From: Cryptomeria japonica
Lineage: Eukaryota; Streptophyta; Pinopsida; Cupressales; Cupressaceae
Reading direction: 5' to 3'
Assembly: GCF_030272615.1 (NCBI RefSeq)
Contig: NC_081412.1
Span: forward strand, 670,246,852 to 670,310,851
Length of the DNA: 64,000 nucleotides
Of the stretch, positions 23,241 through 35,925 are shown piece after piece. The number at the start of each line of letters is the position of its first letter. Position 1 is the first letter of the stretch. The translations under genes and the position numbers were made by a program. A model generated the notes under the pieces. That model was given only the letters and a program-made list of their open reading frames with translations. It searched no databases and was not told where the DNA came from.

Positions 23241-23383
23241 GCAAGTGTTTTTCATTCTTTTTCACTCACCGAGCATTCAAATTTCCTAAGAGTGCGAAAG
23301 ACCCGAGGGAAGGCATCCATAGCAAGAAGTGAAGCAAAATCTTTCAAGCAATCAAACTTAAAGGCAGATTAAGGTATTTATCA

Positions 23384-25690
23384 ATGACTTCCTTCTCTAC
23401 TCCTGAACTCATTGCAAACCCTACTGTAATTGAAGTGGTTAAACACCCTAGACCCATATTCAAGGTCATACCCGAAGTAGCAAAGCATGATGATACCCTA
23501 GGTGCATTATCTAAAATACCTAAAGGAGTTGCATATGCAGAAGACCCTAGGATATACATACATTGTCATATTGAAGAACTAGGTGCTGATGAAATCATGA
23601 ATATGTATAAGATGATCATTTGTGATAGAATGGTATTGTGAAACCTGAACACAAGATCATTAAAACCCTAGGTTTTATGGAAATACTTAGTATTTCTGAT
23701 TTTTCTAAGGAAGTTGTGAGGATTGTACTCAGTAGAGTTCATGAGGAATTCTTTTGGCTTGAATCCATCCATAAAATCACAAAAGAAGCAGTTAGGGCAG
23801 TGACTTGCTTACCTTCCACCGATAGCAGGCCTAACAAAACTAAGAAAGTTTCAATCAACACTGTGATGACCCTAACCGATGAAACCCATGACGACAGATC
23901 CTTGAGAGTCAATGATGTGAAAGACATAAATGTCAGATTCATTAGCATGATACTAGGATACAGAACTACACATGCTAACAGATTGAACTTTGTTTCTAGT
24001 TTATGTATCGAGAGTGCTTATGATATGGTGAATAGTAATGCTAAGATAGATATGTGTGAATGGTTGAAGGATGAATTGATTGACAACTTGAAGAAAATTA
24101 AATGTGATAAGAAAGGTACTTTTAGATTTGGTAATCTACTTGTGTGCCTAATGCTATATATTACAAAGGAAGTTCTCGATATAGGTAGGAAAGAATTTGG
24201 TTTTGACATACCGGTAGGTAAACAACTATTGGATATCTTTACCGACATGGGAACTGACAAGGAAAACAACATAATTGAATATTTCCAAGCATTTAAGGCT
24301 AGAATGAAAACAAGGGAAAGGCTACCTCACAGCATAGTTGACAAATATCAGAAAGAAATATGTTTTGTTATTAAGAAAGATGAGATTTGGATGGAAGTAG
24401 TGGTTCCAAGAACTGTTTGGGTAACTGAAATGGGTTATGAGGCTGATGTAAACATAATTGAGACATATGCTAAAGCCCTACTTGAAGCCCCTAGAGAACC
24501 TAAAGAGAAAATATTTGGAAATGCTGAAATCATTGAGAGAAAAGTACAAACACTTAAACAAAGGAGGAAAAGAGAGCAACATATCAGAAAAACAACAAAA
24601 CAAGCCAAAGAGATCAAGGAAAACATATTGAATATCACTGATATTAAGGAAAGTGACTTGGAAGGGATACAACTAGAAGCTCACCTCTCATCGGTTGGAA
24701 CTTCATCTGACAGTGAAATCCCAACTGAGTTTAAGAGAGTAGAAAGGAAAAGAAAACCTTCATTGACACCCTCTCCTACACCAAAGAAAGCAAGAAAGAA
24801 ACAATAGGTAGTAAGGCCTCCAGCTAAAAACATGACACCAAGGAAGAAGACAGAAAAACAAGTTATCCCTCCTCTAGACAATCTTTTGAATGAAATAATA
24901 GATAATAGATGAAGGAAACTTGTCTAATGTCAGTAAATTATATGATACTTTTACAAATGAAGAAAAGGAAAGCATAGAAAACAGTATAATTCTACACCTA
25001 GACATCTATAAGAAATTTTTGATAGAAGTTGTAGCTGATTCACCCAGTGAGTTGTATAGGCGGCTTGATGCAAACAGATTAGCTATCATGGAATTGGATA
25101 AGAAAATAAAGATTGAAATATTGCTTGTTGTACATCCTGTGAAATTAGTAGAGGGAATTGATGAATTGATAAGTGAAGCAAATAGGACAGTATTTTCTAG
25201 TGGTCACTGGCATGTAGGTCTAATGGCTGGCAAAGTGAATGAAATCTCTGAAGAGACAACAGATAAATGGGATATCTTCTTTGTGGAGAAAGAAAAACAA
25301 GAACTCAAAAGACCTAAAACTTTCAAAGTTTACCAAAAGGATAAGGATAAAGGAAAAGGCGAGGTAGGTGGACTACCAAGCATAAAAGTGATAGACAATT
25401 TGCCCCCACCTCCTTCTGATACTCCATTGGTACAAACTGTTGATACACCACCGACTACTGAAAATATTGAGATAGAGACTCCGCATGAGGATACAAATCT
25501 TGATTTTGAAGTTTTATACACAATGAATAATGATACACAAAATATTGTGGTTGATAAGGAAACCACTTGTGAGAAGAAAGATGTGGCTACTGAGCCACCG
25601 ACTGAAAATATTGCAATTGAAAATATTGAGATTGGGGTTGAGACACAAACTGAACAATTAGTTGATCCCCTGGCTACTGGAATGGTGACT
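23384..25690 (+). pseudogene. N2 ORF2, N-terminal and central part
   Basis: Relative of N1 ORF2. It begins MTSFSTPELIANPTVIEV and runs through three blocks: 23384-23641, 23638-24900 and 24905-25690, joined by two frameshifts and one in-frame TAG at 24805. The middle block (about 390 residues) holds the best-conserved segment: IDMCEWLKDELIDNLKKI, FGNLLVCLMLYITKEV and RLPHSIVDKYQKEICFVI line up with N1. A basic linker follows (KRKPSLTPSPTPKKARKKQ), then a helical segment containing EETTDKWDIFF, matching N1 ETKEKWQEIFQ. At 25690 the reading is cut by copia A and its extra leader copy, and it resumes at 32965. Confidence 0.78.
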
Positions 25691-25759
25691 GATAAGGATC
25701 TTTTCCTCAAGCAGTTAAGCTTACAACACAGAGGACCTGGAAGATGCTTTAATACCAAT
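25691..25759 (-). mobile_element. Extra 69-bp copy of the copia A leader, outside its LTR
   Basis: These 69 bases match 31465-31533, the leader and primer site just inside the copia A 5' LTR, with a few changes (gctttaatacca for gctctgatacca). They lie outside the left LTR, where only N2 flank is expected. Confidence 0.85.
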
Positions 25760-27191
25760 TGATAACTCAAATGATAAATAGATAGTACCAAACCAGTACT
25801 GAGAGGGAGGGGTGAATCAGTACAGGCAAAAACATAGTCCTAAAACAGTTTGATAGCAGACACTCCAAATGATTGGGAAACAGTGATACTAGTTTGAAAC
25901 AGAGTGCAACCGATAAAGTTATGACCAAGCATTAACCGATTGCTCACTTGGCTATCCTCTCAACTCAATACTACACTTCCATTTCATCCGTATGCATGAA
26001 CAGGTGATTTTTCATCAAAACATAATAACCGCAAATTCATCATGACTTATTAACAGACACAAGACATTGAATCATCATATGCCTGACAAAAAATAACAAA
26101 GCATCACAAGAAAGAAACATCACACATGACACACATATTTTTTCACATGGAAACCGAACTGGGAAAAACCACAGTGGGGATGAATACTCACAAGCTGCTT
26201 TAGAACTCTTTAGAAGTCTACTCTGTTACAAGACTTGTCTGGTTAGAGACAATACAGTAGGTTCTACTAGGAACCGATCCTGTTAGGGATCACCCGATTA
26301 AGGGATCGCTAGAATACCCGATTAAGGGTTAAACCCGATTAAAGGTTACCTTGTTAAAGGATTTCAACAACTCAATAGCTAAAGGATTTCAACAACTCAA
26401 TAGCTTTGGGTTACCCTGTTAGAGGATTTACAACAAGCCGGTTAAGGCTACCCTGTTAAGGGATTTCACAACTGTTCATGTGGTTAAAGATCAATAGGTA
26501 TAACAACGATCTCATGATAGCACTCAATGCCATGTAGATCCGCTTTAGCTCCTCTTCACCTTCTGCAATTTACACTCTGCAGATATCATTTCTCTCCTCT
26601 GGTCTGACAAGCATCAAGTATCACTTCACTTGGATACACACACACAAATTTTGCCAACAACCTTAGATAGAGACACAACAGTGACCTTATAGAGAAAAAG
26701 ATAGGTCAGCAGCATAAACCCTAAACCCTAAACTTTTAGGTTAAGTGATCCAGATGAATCAATCCTGACCTTTGATTTCTTTAGGACAATCTCCATCGTG
26801 CATTCTCCATTGCTTGCATGGCGGCTAATAACCCATCACGTGTTTCCACTTTTTAGAGACGTCGCATATTCCTGAGGTAGGTAGAAACCCTAACCCCAAC
26901 CTAAGACCACCAACTAGTTCACAATCATTATACCAGTTCCCTTTGCAAGATGTTGAACCAGTAGCCACTTGACCGGTTCACTTCACAAGTCATACAAAGG
27001 TTCCATGTACCAGATCCCATATCAGCATGTCGGTTCACCTTGAACAAACATGTACTGCTTCACTTTGGCACATATACCGGTTCTTACATCTACCGATTCA
27101 CATATATATCAGCTCTGACTTCTCACATATTGACATCAATGACAACATACATTATCATTATGTTCTCATACCGGTTCACATAATGCCAACA
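25760..27191 (-). mobile_element. Copia A 3' LTR
   Basis: 1432 bases, direct repeat of 31534-32964, plus-strand ends tgataactcaa and cacataatgccaaca. It contains gagggaggggtgaatcagta near its start and a short cctaaaccctaaa run near 26720. Confidence 0.92.
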
Positions 27192-27204
27192 ATCTCCCCC
27201 TTTG
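27192..27204 (-). promoter_or_regulatory. Copia A polypurine tract
   Basis: On the minus strand CAAAGGGGGAGAT directly before the 3' LTR start, the usual plant copia tract. Confidence 0.85.
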
Positions 27205-27391
27205 GCATTGATGGCAATATACAAAGATATCTCTCCGCTTCACATATTCTCCCCCTTTGACAACAATTTCAAAGTGGACGCACAATTTCCTGTACCATTA
27301 TGTTGCTCCCCCTAAGGAGTAGCATCCCTCAACACATCAATCCTAGAAATATTTGACACAACAATACTTGACTAATGTGGAGAACATAGCT

Positions 27392-30300
27392 TTAGTTCAC
27401 CTCCTGAAGGGGCAGCACCCCTAATTCACCTCTCAAGTAGGTAAATGTAGCCTTTGGAAGAGGCTTGGTGAATATGTCTGCTAACTGCTCCTTACTGGAA
27501 ACATGTTCTAGTGCAATCTCTTTATTTTGAACCTTCTCCCTCAAGAAATGATACTTAAGCTCAAAATGCTTGGTTCTAGAATGTAAAAATGGATTTTTTG
27601 AAATGTTGATAGCACTTGTGTTATCATAGAATATGCTTACCAGTTCAGATACATGAACTTTGAAGCCATTTAATACATGCTTCATCCAGATTGTCTGAGT
27701 GCAGTTCATGAAAGCTGCAACATACTTCGCTTCTGCTGTAGACTGAGAGATACAACTCTGCTTCTTACTCATCCATGAGACCAGACTACCACCAAGAAAG
27801 AATGCACCACCGGTTGTGCTTTTCCAGTCATCCACATTACTTTCCCTATCTGCATCTATGAATACTTTCAAGTTGAAATCATTGTTATATGGGTACCACA
27901 ATCCATAGTCAACTGTTCCCTTCAGATACCTAAGAATCCTCTTGACTGCAACCAAGTGGGATTCTCTTGGACTTTTCTGGAACCTTGCAGTAATGCCAAC
28001 TACATGTCCAATATCCAACTTACCAATCATTGATCGGTATTCCTTCTCATCAACCAATGCAAACTCATCTTCTTTTGATAATTTGTAACCAGTCACCATC
28101 GGAGTACCAACCGATTTTCTCTCTTCCATGCCAAAGGTCTTCAACACCTTCTTGACATACTTGGACTGGGTTATAAAGATTCCATCTTTCATCTATTGAA
28201 TCTGTAGTCCAATGAAGAACCTAATCTCCCCTATGAGTGACATCTCAAATTCCTTCTTCATCTCATCTACAAACTCATGACTCATCTTATCATCTCCACC
28301 AAAGATGATGTCATCAACAAATACTTCACATATCAGAATCTGATCTCCTTCTAATTTTAAGTAGATATTGCTATCCTCACTTGTTCTCTCAAATCCAATC
28401 TTAACAAGATGGGAATGCAGGCGTTCATACCAAGCTCTAAGTGCCTAATTTAGACCATATAAGCCTTTATGTAGTCTACACACCATGTCACTATCTTCAG
28501 ATAGGGAAAACCTATCTGGTTGCTCTATGTACACCTCTTCTTCAAGTACACCATTTATAAATGCAGACTTTACATCCATTTGATATACTTTGAATCCTTT
28601 AAAAGTAGCATATGCAAGAAGCATACGCACTCCTTCCAGTTTGGCTACTGGAGCAAAAGTCTCTCCATAGTCTTCTCCTTCTTCTTGAGCATATCCTTTA
28701 CACACTAATCTGGCTTTATTTCTTACCACTATGCCATCCTCGTTCAACTTGTTTCTGAAGACCCATTTAGTACCAATGACATTCTTATGCTCTGGTCTAG
28801 GTACCAAAGACCATGTGTCATTCTTCTCTATCTGGTCAAGTTCCTCTTCCATTGCCTTGATCCAGTCTTCATCTTTATGTGCCTCTTTGAATGATTTAGG
28901 CTCAAATTCAAAGATCATACATGAGTTTTCTCTAACATTTCTTCTTGTAAGGATTCCTGCATCCTTATCTCCTATGATCTTCTTAGGATCATGATTCAGC
29001 TTGATATGTCGAGGAATGGTCTTGATAGATTCCTCTTTCTTTTCTTCTTCATCCTCATCTCCATCAGTATCAGCATCTACATCTACCGGTGTTGGAACAC
29101 TGTTACTAGTACTCGGTTGACTGACAATCGGTTCCTAGAAGGTTGCAACCAGTTCATCTTTCACTTGTATACTATTTGTTTCCTCAGATATTCCAGATTT
29201 TTCATCAACTCTTACATTGATTCTTTCAAAAATTCTCTGATTCCTATTGTTGTAACACTTCAAAGCTTTACTCTTGATGGAATATCCTAGGAATATTCCC
29301 TCATCACTTTTAGTTTCAAACTTGCCCTGATGTTTACTCTTCTTGATGTAACATTTGCTATCAAACACTCTAAAGTAGCTGACCACAGGTGTCTTACTGG
29401 TCCAATACTCATAAGGAGTTTTATCCTTGCCTTTCTTGATGAGTACCCGATTCATTGTGTAGACTGCAGTGCTTATTGCTTCTCTCCAAAAGGTGTGAGC
29501 AACCTTTCCCTGAATCAACATTGTTCTTGTAGCTTCAACCACTATTTGGTTGTTCCTCTCTGATAGGCCATTCTGTTGTGGAGTCTAGGAGGCAGACAAT
29601 TGCCTCTTGATGCCAAATTCTTCATAGTACATGTTGAATTCACCAGAAGTGAATTCTCCTCCTTGATCAGTTCTAAGGCACTTAATTCTTCTACCACTTT
29701 CCTTTTCTACCAGTTCTCTGAAAGCTTTGAACTTTCCAAAAGCTTCAGACTTATTTTTCAAGAATGTGACCCACATCATTCTTGAGCAGTCATAGTCAAA
29801 ATCATGAAATACCTATCTCCTTGCACACTCCTAGTTTTCATAGGACCACACAAATCAGTGTGCACAAGATCAAGTAGATTGTCTACTGAAAAAGATTTAC
29901 CTTTGAAAGTTGAGGAAGACATTTTCTCTAGTTGACATTCTCTGCACATAGTATTTTCTAGTTTACTTAGCATCGGCAATCCTCTAACTACCTTGTTCTT
30001 ACTGGCCTTCACAATGTTATCAAAGTTTATATGGCAGAGTCTCCTATCCCATATCCAGCTATCATCAAACTTATCCATAAGACAAGTACTGATATTAGCA
30101 TTCAATTAAAAGAGGTTGCCTCTGGTCTGCATACCGGTGGCCACAATTTCACCGTTCTTTCCTTTGATCCTGCACACTCCATTCTTGAATTTCAGAGTGA
30201 GTCCACTATCATTTAGCTGGGAAACACTCAAAAGGTTGTGTTTGAGAATATCAACCCAATACACATTGTCAGCACTACTCTTTCCATTTAGAGAGATGGA

Positions 30301-31462
30301 CCCTCTTCCTTTAACCATACATGGTGCATCATTACCAAAATGAACCACACCACCATCATATTCTTCCAAAGATAGAAACTTTCTCCAATCACCAATCATA
30401 TGGTGAGAGCAGCCACTATCACTAATCCACTCATCGGAATTATCAAAGCGAGAGACAAGAGCCTTCTTGTCTGACACATCTTCCTTTACAACAACAAACA
30501 CAATGTCTTCATTCTCTTCATCTTCTGATTCCTCATCTGTGACACCTTCATCGATTGCAACAAAACAGTTTCTTCGGTTTCCTCCTTTGAATTCTTGAAC
30601 CTTTCTGGTTTATCCTTTCTATCATTATTAGGATAGTTTACAGCAATATGTCCAATCCTATTGCAAGAAAAACATTTTAAAGGAAGCTTACCTTTGTATT
30701 TACCGGTTCCCTTCAGAAATCTCCTGGCAAGAAGAGCTTCAAACTCCATCAGGAACTCTTCATCGTTCATTTCTATGCATTGTCTGGGTTCACCACTGGT
30801 GCTTTCTTCTTTACCTTTTCTTGATGGAGCAATAGATTCTCTAAAAGTTGACTCAATCTTTTGAGCACTACCATCATAACTATTCAACTCATAAGCAACC
30901 AACTTAGCAATGATAGAGTCTAGGGATACCTTAGAGTTGTCAATAGATCTCAACTCCTGAATAGCAGCAACCCTTATAGAATAGATCGGTAATAAGGACC
31001 TCAGGACTTTGCTCACAATGGTGGAGTCCTCTATTTTTCCTCCTACACTCTTGATGTCTCCAACAAGCATTTTGATTCGTATCCCATATTGTTGAATGTT
31101 TTCTCCTTCAACCATCCACATGTCTTCAAACTTACCCCTAAGGCTTTCCTCCTTGGCTTGTTTTACATGCTTATCACCACCATAGATGTTCTCCAGAGCT
31201 TCCCATACTTTCTTGGGATTATCTTTATCCTAGACATCAATAAACTCAATGTCAAAGAGGCTGCTGATTAGGGCTTCCATGACTTGCCCATTCTCCCGAA
31301 TTTCTCTTCTCTGGTCATCGTAAGAGTACCGGTAGGGATGACATAAGCATTTTCAACATAGTTTGAGTGTTGAGCACCCATACTTCTAATGTATATCTTT
31401 ATTCTGTCCTTCCATATTTTGAAGTTGTCTCTGTTGAACTTTGGACCTTCCCTCTTCATCAT
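27392..31462 (-). pseudogene. Copia A gag-pol
   Basis: Gag begins MMKREGPKFN at 31462 and has a single knuckle, CFSCNRIGHIAVNY, whose last Cys is Tyr. Protease follows with DSGCSHHM (about 30410). The pre-integrase domain has WDRRLCH and MCRECQ, the first His of the zinc site replaced by Asp. Integrase shows HTDLCG and RTDQGGEF, then a stop just before QQNGLSERNN with the catalytic Glu. Reverse transcriptase has [16 protein letters not shown] and FVDD; RNase H has AEAKYVA and the C-terminal LADIFTKPLP. Several stops and frameshifts break it. Compared with copia B, an in-frame loss of eight residues lies before HVVGITA (about 28006-28020). Confidence 0.92.
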
Positions 31463-31519
31463 TAGATAAGGATCTTTTCCTCAAGCGGTTAAGCTTACAA
31501 AATAGAGGACCTGGAAGAT

Positions 31520-31531
31520 GCTCTGATACCA
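31520..31531 (-). promoter_or_regulatory. Copia A primer binding site (initiator tRNA-Met)
   Basis: Minus-strand TGGTATCAGAGC, two bases inside the 5' LTR. Confidence 0.93.
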
Positions 31532-31533
31532 AT

Positions 31534-32964
31534 TGATAACTTAAATGATAAATAGATAGTACCAAACCGATACTGAGAGGGGGGGGTGAATTAGTACAGG
31601 CAAAAACATAGTCCTAAACTAGTTTGACAACAGACACTCCAAATGACTGGGAAACAATGATACTGGTTTAAAACAAAGTGAAACTGATAAATTTATGACT
31701 AAGCATTAACCGGTTGCTCACTTGGCTATCCTCTCAACTCAATACTACACTTCCATTTCATCCTTATGCATGAACAGGTGATTTGTCATCAAAACATAAT
31801 AACCTCAAATTCATCATGACTTATTAATAGACACAAGACACTGAATCATCATATGCTTGATAGAAAATAACAAAGCATCACAAGAAAGAAACATCACACA
31901 TGACACATATTTTTTCACGTGGAAACCCAACTAGGAAAAACCACGGTGGGGATGAATACCCACAAGCTTCTTTAGAACTCTTTAGAAGTCTGCTCTGTTA
32001 GGAGCCTTGTCTAGTTAGAGACAATACAATAGGTTATGCTAGGAACCGATCCTATTAGGGATCACCCAGTTAAGGGATGGCTAGAATACCTGATTAAGGG
32101 TTAAACCCAATTAAAGGTTACCTTGTTAAAGGATTTCAAGAACTCAATAGCTAAAGGATTTCAACAACTCAATAGCTTTGGGTTACCCTGTTAGAGGATT
32201 TACAGCAAGCTGGTTAAGGCTATCCTATTAAGGTATTTCACAACTGTTGATGTTGTTAAAGATCAACAAGTATAACAATGATTTGATGATAGCACTCAAT
32301 GCTAATGCAGATCCGCTTTAGCTCCTCTTCACCTTCTGCAATTTACACTCTGCAAATATCACTTCTCTCCTCTGGTCTGGCAAGCATCAAGTATCACTTC
32401 ACTTGGATACATACACACAACTTTTGCCAACAACCTCAGACAGAGACACAACAGCGACCTTATAAAGAAAAAGATAGGTCGGCAGCATAAACCGTAAACC
32501 CTAAACTTTTAGGTTAAGCGATCCAGACGAATCAATCTTGACCTTTGATTTCTTTAGGAAAATCTCCATCATGCATTCTCCATCACTTGCATGGCAGCTG
32601 ATAACCCATCACGTGTTTCCACTATTTAGAGACATCGCATATTCCTGAGGTAGGTGAAAACCCTAACCCTAACTTGAGACCACCAACCGGTTCACAATCA
32701 TTATACCGGTTCCCTTTGCAAGATGCTGAACCAGTAGCCACTTAACCCGTTCACTTCACAAGTCATACAAAGGTTCCATGTACCGGATCCCCTATTAGCA
32801 TGTCATTTCACCTTGAACAAACATGTACCACTTCACTTTGGCACATATACTGATTCTTACATCTACCGGTTGACATATATACTAGTTCTCACTTCTCACA
32901 TATTGACATCAATGACAACATACAATGTCATTATGTCCTCATATTGGTTCACATAATGCCAATA
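31534..32964 (-). mobile_element. Copia A 5' LTR
   Basis: 1431 bases, direct repeat of 25760-27191 with visible scattered differences, more than between the N1 or G1 LTR pairs. A likely TATA box, read on the minus strand as TTTATAAGG, lies near 32460. The terminal bases are aata rather than aaca. Confidence 0.92.
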
Positions 32965-33566
32965 GAAACTGAAAGAGAAAAAGGTTGAGGTACAGGTTCA
33001 TGTAGAGACAGTGCAATCGACAACAATTGAGAAACCCAAGCCTTTGCTAGTTGAAATGCAAACACAAACTGACCTACCAGAGGTCAATACAAGCAAAGAG
33101 GTTACTCACACTGATGGAATGTAGATTGTTAAGATAGTTGGACAATCATCTGGTTCTTCCATAATAGAATTCAGACCAACTAATGTGATAGAGGTATTAT
33201 TGGATTCCATTAAGAAAATCACAAATTGTAATGCACTAGCAAAAAAAGCTATTGATGATACAATTCCTATATTAAAATTGATTGCACCCAAGTGCAATGT
33301 GAACAATAAAGATTGTTTGAGCCAATTAGACACATTATCTAAGTATATCACCGACAACTTATTGAGAGTTGATCAGATAAATGAGGAGACATTTAGAGAG
33401 AAAATGAATAAGGAAAAAGAAAAATTCTTTGATGAGACAATAAAGAAGTACATGGGACACAATGATAGCCTATTACCAGCACTAAGCAAAATAATAATGG
33501 AGTTTAAGGAGTTATCAGAGACACATGTAAAACTAATATTTTGACAGTGGATATAGACAAGGAGAT
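32965..33566 (+). pseudogene. N2 ORF2, segment between copia A and copia B
   Basis: Continuation of N2 ORF2 after copia A. The frame LKEKKVEVQVHVETVQ runs, with a stop at 33122, into VIEVLLDSIKKITN through ETHVKLIF, and after a frameshift into LTVDIDKEI at the copia B junction. The segment is Lys/Glu/Leu-rich and probably helical, corresponding to the C-terminal third of N1 ORF2. The last five bases, gagat, are the left target duplication of copia B. Confidence 0.7.
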
Positions 33567-34085
33567 TGATGAATAATGATGAACAATAAATACCCAATAG
33601 GTACTTAGAGGGGGGGTGAATCAATACAGACAAAAATTTCTCTGGCAACTTAAACTACAAAGACTACACTAACTGGCAAACAACATCACCAACCTAAACT
33701 AAGACAATATCAGTAAAACACAGTAAGACTGTAAAAGACATAAACCGGTAACACTTAGATCTTCTCAAAACCTAATACCTCATTTGAATTTCACCCATAT
33801 GCTTAAGAAAGTAATACATCAGAAATACAATGACTATTAGATCAGCATGCATTATTACTTAACATAAAACACTAAAACATCACATGAAAAAGCATCACAC
33901 ATAACACAATGATTTTTCATGCGGAAACCCAACTAGGAAAAACTACGGTGGGGATGAATACCGACAAGTTGTTCTTAAGCTCTTCTGAAGTTTGCTCTGT
34001 TAGGATCCTAGTTCGGTTAAAGACTTTACAATAGGTTCTACTAGGAATTGATCCTGCTAGGGATCACCTGGTTAAGGGATGGCTA
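33567..34085 (-). mobile_element. Copia B 3' LTR, first part
   Basis: Starts tgatgaataatg, matching 52183 onward, with gagggggggtgaatcaatac near its start. It is interrupted at 34085 by G1; the last five bases ggcta are the G1 target site. Confidence 0.9.
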
Positions 34086-35757
34086 TGTAGCGTCATAAAT
34101 TGTATGCACTTGCTAGGGGGTACAATTTCACACCTAGTTTAGCACCCGCCTTAGTGCATTTTACATTTTGCATTGCATTTCTCCTTTAGCACTTAATTAA
34201 TCAAATTAATTAGGTCTAAGGTCCTATTTCATCATCCTTTGCATCATAAAGTTGGGCCCTTTCGCTAAAGCGTGCCCTTTACATTTTATTCCTCCAATAC
34301 ATCACTCAATCAAAAACCCTAATTAAGTCCTATTTTGAACTTGGGGGCTTGGTTTCGGGGTCAAAACATCTCGAAATCACCTGTAACTTTGGGATTCTCT
34401 CTAAAATCATCATATCCGACGGCCCTGAAAATTTGGTGAAAAGTTGTCGGGACCGTGGCGCCCGGAGTGCACATGGTCCTGGACATTTTTCCCAAAATTT
34501 TAGGAGCACAATCCAATCATAAAATAAAGCTTAACCCCAAGAAATTGGCAGGATATTCAATCTCTAGGTCGGCCAAAAGATGAAATTACGATCTAGGGTT
34601 TCCTACATAAGAGCTCTCTTTCTTCATTTGAAAGGATCTGATTTTTGTGTTTTCAGGAACCTCATATGTAGCGAAAGAGAAGATCTTTGAAGACTTCAAC
34701 AACATTCAACATCCCTCTATCAAGCACTTATCAAATTCATTCATCTACTTAGGGCTTGGAAGACATTGAAGAACAATAGGAGATTACCGACTGAAGATTG
34801 GCTTGTACTCCTCCCTTGAGGGTTGGGTATGATTTCATGTTGTTTTCATGTCTTTGCATAAGCTTCAATATATCCTTTATTCATGCTTTAGATCACTTTG
34901 CATCTTGATTTAGAGCATTTACATTGTCATTTATAAGCAATTAGGGTTTACTTTCTAGGTTGCTCTAGTTTGCTTTCTTGCATTTTAGGACCTTGCACAC
35001 ACACTAGGTCTGCACACACAATACATTTTACAAAACAACTTGGCTATTCGTGGAGGTGGAAATCACCGAAGCGGGGGTTTGACTAAGGCAAAACCCTATA
35101 TAGCTGCCCATACACCCTTTTTTCATATATCAGTGCAGGTTCGGGACTCGGACGACGCTGCAGGATACAGATCTGGAGAGAACAGGTCGAGACAGCACTC
35201 TGCATCAAATTGCAGAGCAGGAGACTGGGACAGGGGTGCTGGGTGCCCTGGTCCTACCAGGACAGGGGCACTGGGCGCCCTGGTCCCTAGGACAGAGGCG
35301 TTGGGTGCCCTGGTCCTCCGGACAGATAGCTTTTCTGACAGTTTCTGACAGTGTTCCAGAGTGCAAAACAATAGTTTCCGGTGCAGTTTCCGGGACAGAA
35401 TCAGGACAGTGGCGCCCGCGCCCCCGTCCCGAACATTTTCAGTCTGATTTTGACTCCGGGTACACATTTGCATTCTTATTTCATCCCTATATTTATAGCT
35501 GTTCATTGTTTAATCTCAATTCTACAATCTTGTTATTAGTTCATACTTGCATTTTGGGATTAGGGTTTGAACTCGCATCATTTGATCTTCCAATTTCAAC
35601 AAGGGAATAGAAATCCTAATAGGTAGCCCATGGCTCTCTCTTTCACAAGAAGAAGTAGCCAATTGTGTGATACCTCTAGGCTCTTTCATATTCCGTAATG
35701 TGTGTCAAAAGGTAGGATTAGGGCATGTTAACCTAGTCTCGCTTTTTCCCCTACACA
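34086..35757 (+). mobile_element. G1 5' LTR
   Basis: Starts TGTAGCGTC and ends CCTACACA. Direct repeat of 45209-46877. It contains GC-rich repeats with ggcgccc and cctggtcc around 34450 and 35230-35430 and a TATA box at 35096. Confidence 0.95.
35096..35103 (+). promoter_or_regulatory. TATA box in the G1 LTR
   Basis: ctatatag, repeated in the 3' LTR at 46216-46223; likely core promoter of G1 RNA. Confidence 0.5.
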
Positions 35758-35760
35758 TTT

Positions 35761-35778
35761 TGGTGAACCCGACGTGAA
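35761..35778 (+). promoter_or_regulatory. G1 primer binding site
   Basis: TGGTGAACCCGACGTGAA three bases after the LTR, identical to the site of E0 at 475-492. The primer tRNA is not assigned. Confidence 0.85.
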
Positions 35779-35925
35779 TCTATCATTGCTTCATCTTGCA
35801 TTGCATTTGTTAGATCTAGATCTAGATTTAGTGTGTTTCCATTTCATTTTCATTAAAAAGAAAAAGAAAAAAAAAGAGTGTGTTTCTTTGCATTGTGTGT
35901 TTAAATTTTATGCAATCTTTTCAAA

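Larger units (their letters stand above)
21182..25690 (+). mobile_element. N2, pol-less LTR element, 5' segment
   Basis: N2 is the host of the whole nest. Its own sequence is 21182-25690, 32965-33566 and 63373 to about 63960, roughly 5.7 kb in all; the rest is inserted. The plan is LTR, tRNA-Met primer site, multi-knuckle ORF1, spacer, large ORF2, polypurine-like tracts, as in N1. No intact 3' LTR is visible before the window ends. Confidence 0.8.
25760..32964 (-). mobile_element. Copia A, Ty1/copia element inserted in N2 ORF2
   Basis: Minus-strand element of 7.2 kb: 5' LTR 31534-32964, tRNA-Met primer site, gag-pol 27392-31462, polypurine tract, 3' LTR 25760-27191. Domain order gag, protease, integrase, reverse transcriptase, RNase H is diagnostic of Ty1/copia. 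All genes are broken. N2 ORF2 coding sequence is found on both sides. A clean target duplication is not visible (left tgact, right gaaac), consistent with the odd left end. Confidence 0.92.

Noticed and set aside
26715-26735. Interstitial telomere repeat (ccctaaa units)
   Set aside because: Only about two units, also present in related form in the other copia A LTR and in the solo LTR, so part of the LTR sequence.
31520-31545. tRNA gene fragment
   Set aside because: The match is to the 3' end of initiator tRNA-Met only and lies at the LTR junction; it is a primer binding site. The same holds at 13926, 21900 and 52169.
35040-35610. Overlapping open frames in the G1 LTR, repeated at 46160-46730
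   Set aside because: Present in both LTRs in several frames and on both strands, in GC-rich repeat sequence; no domain and no conservation argument.
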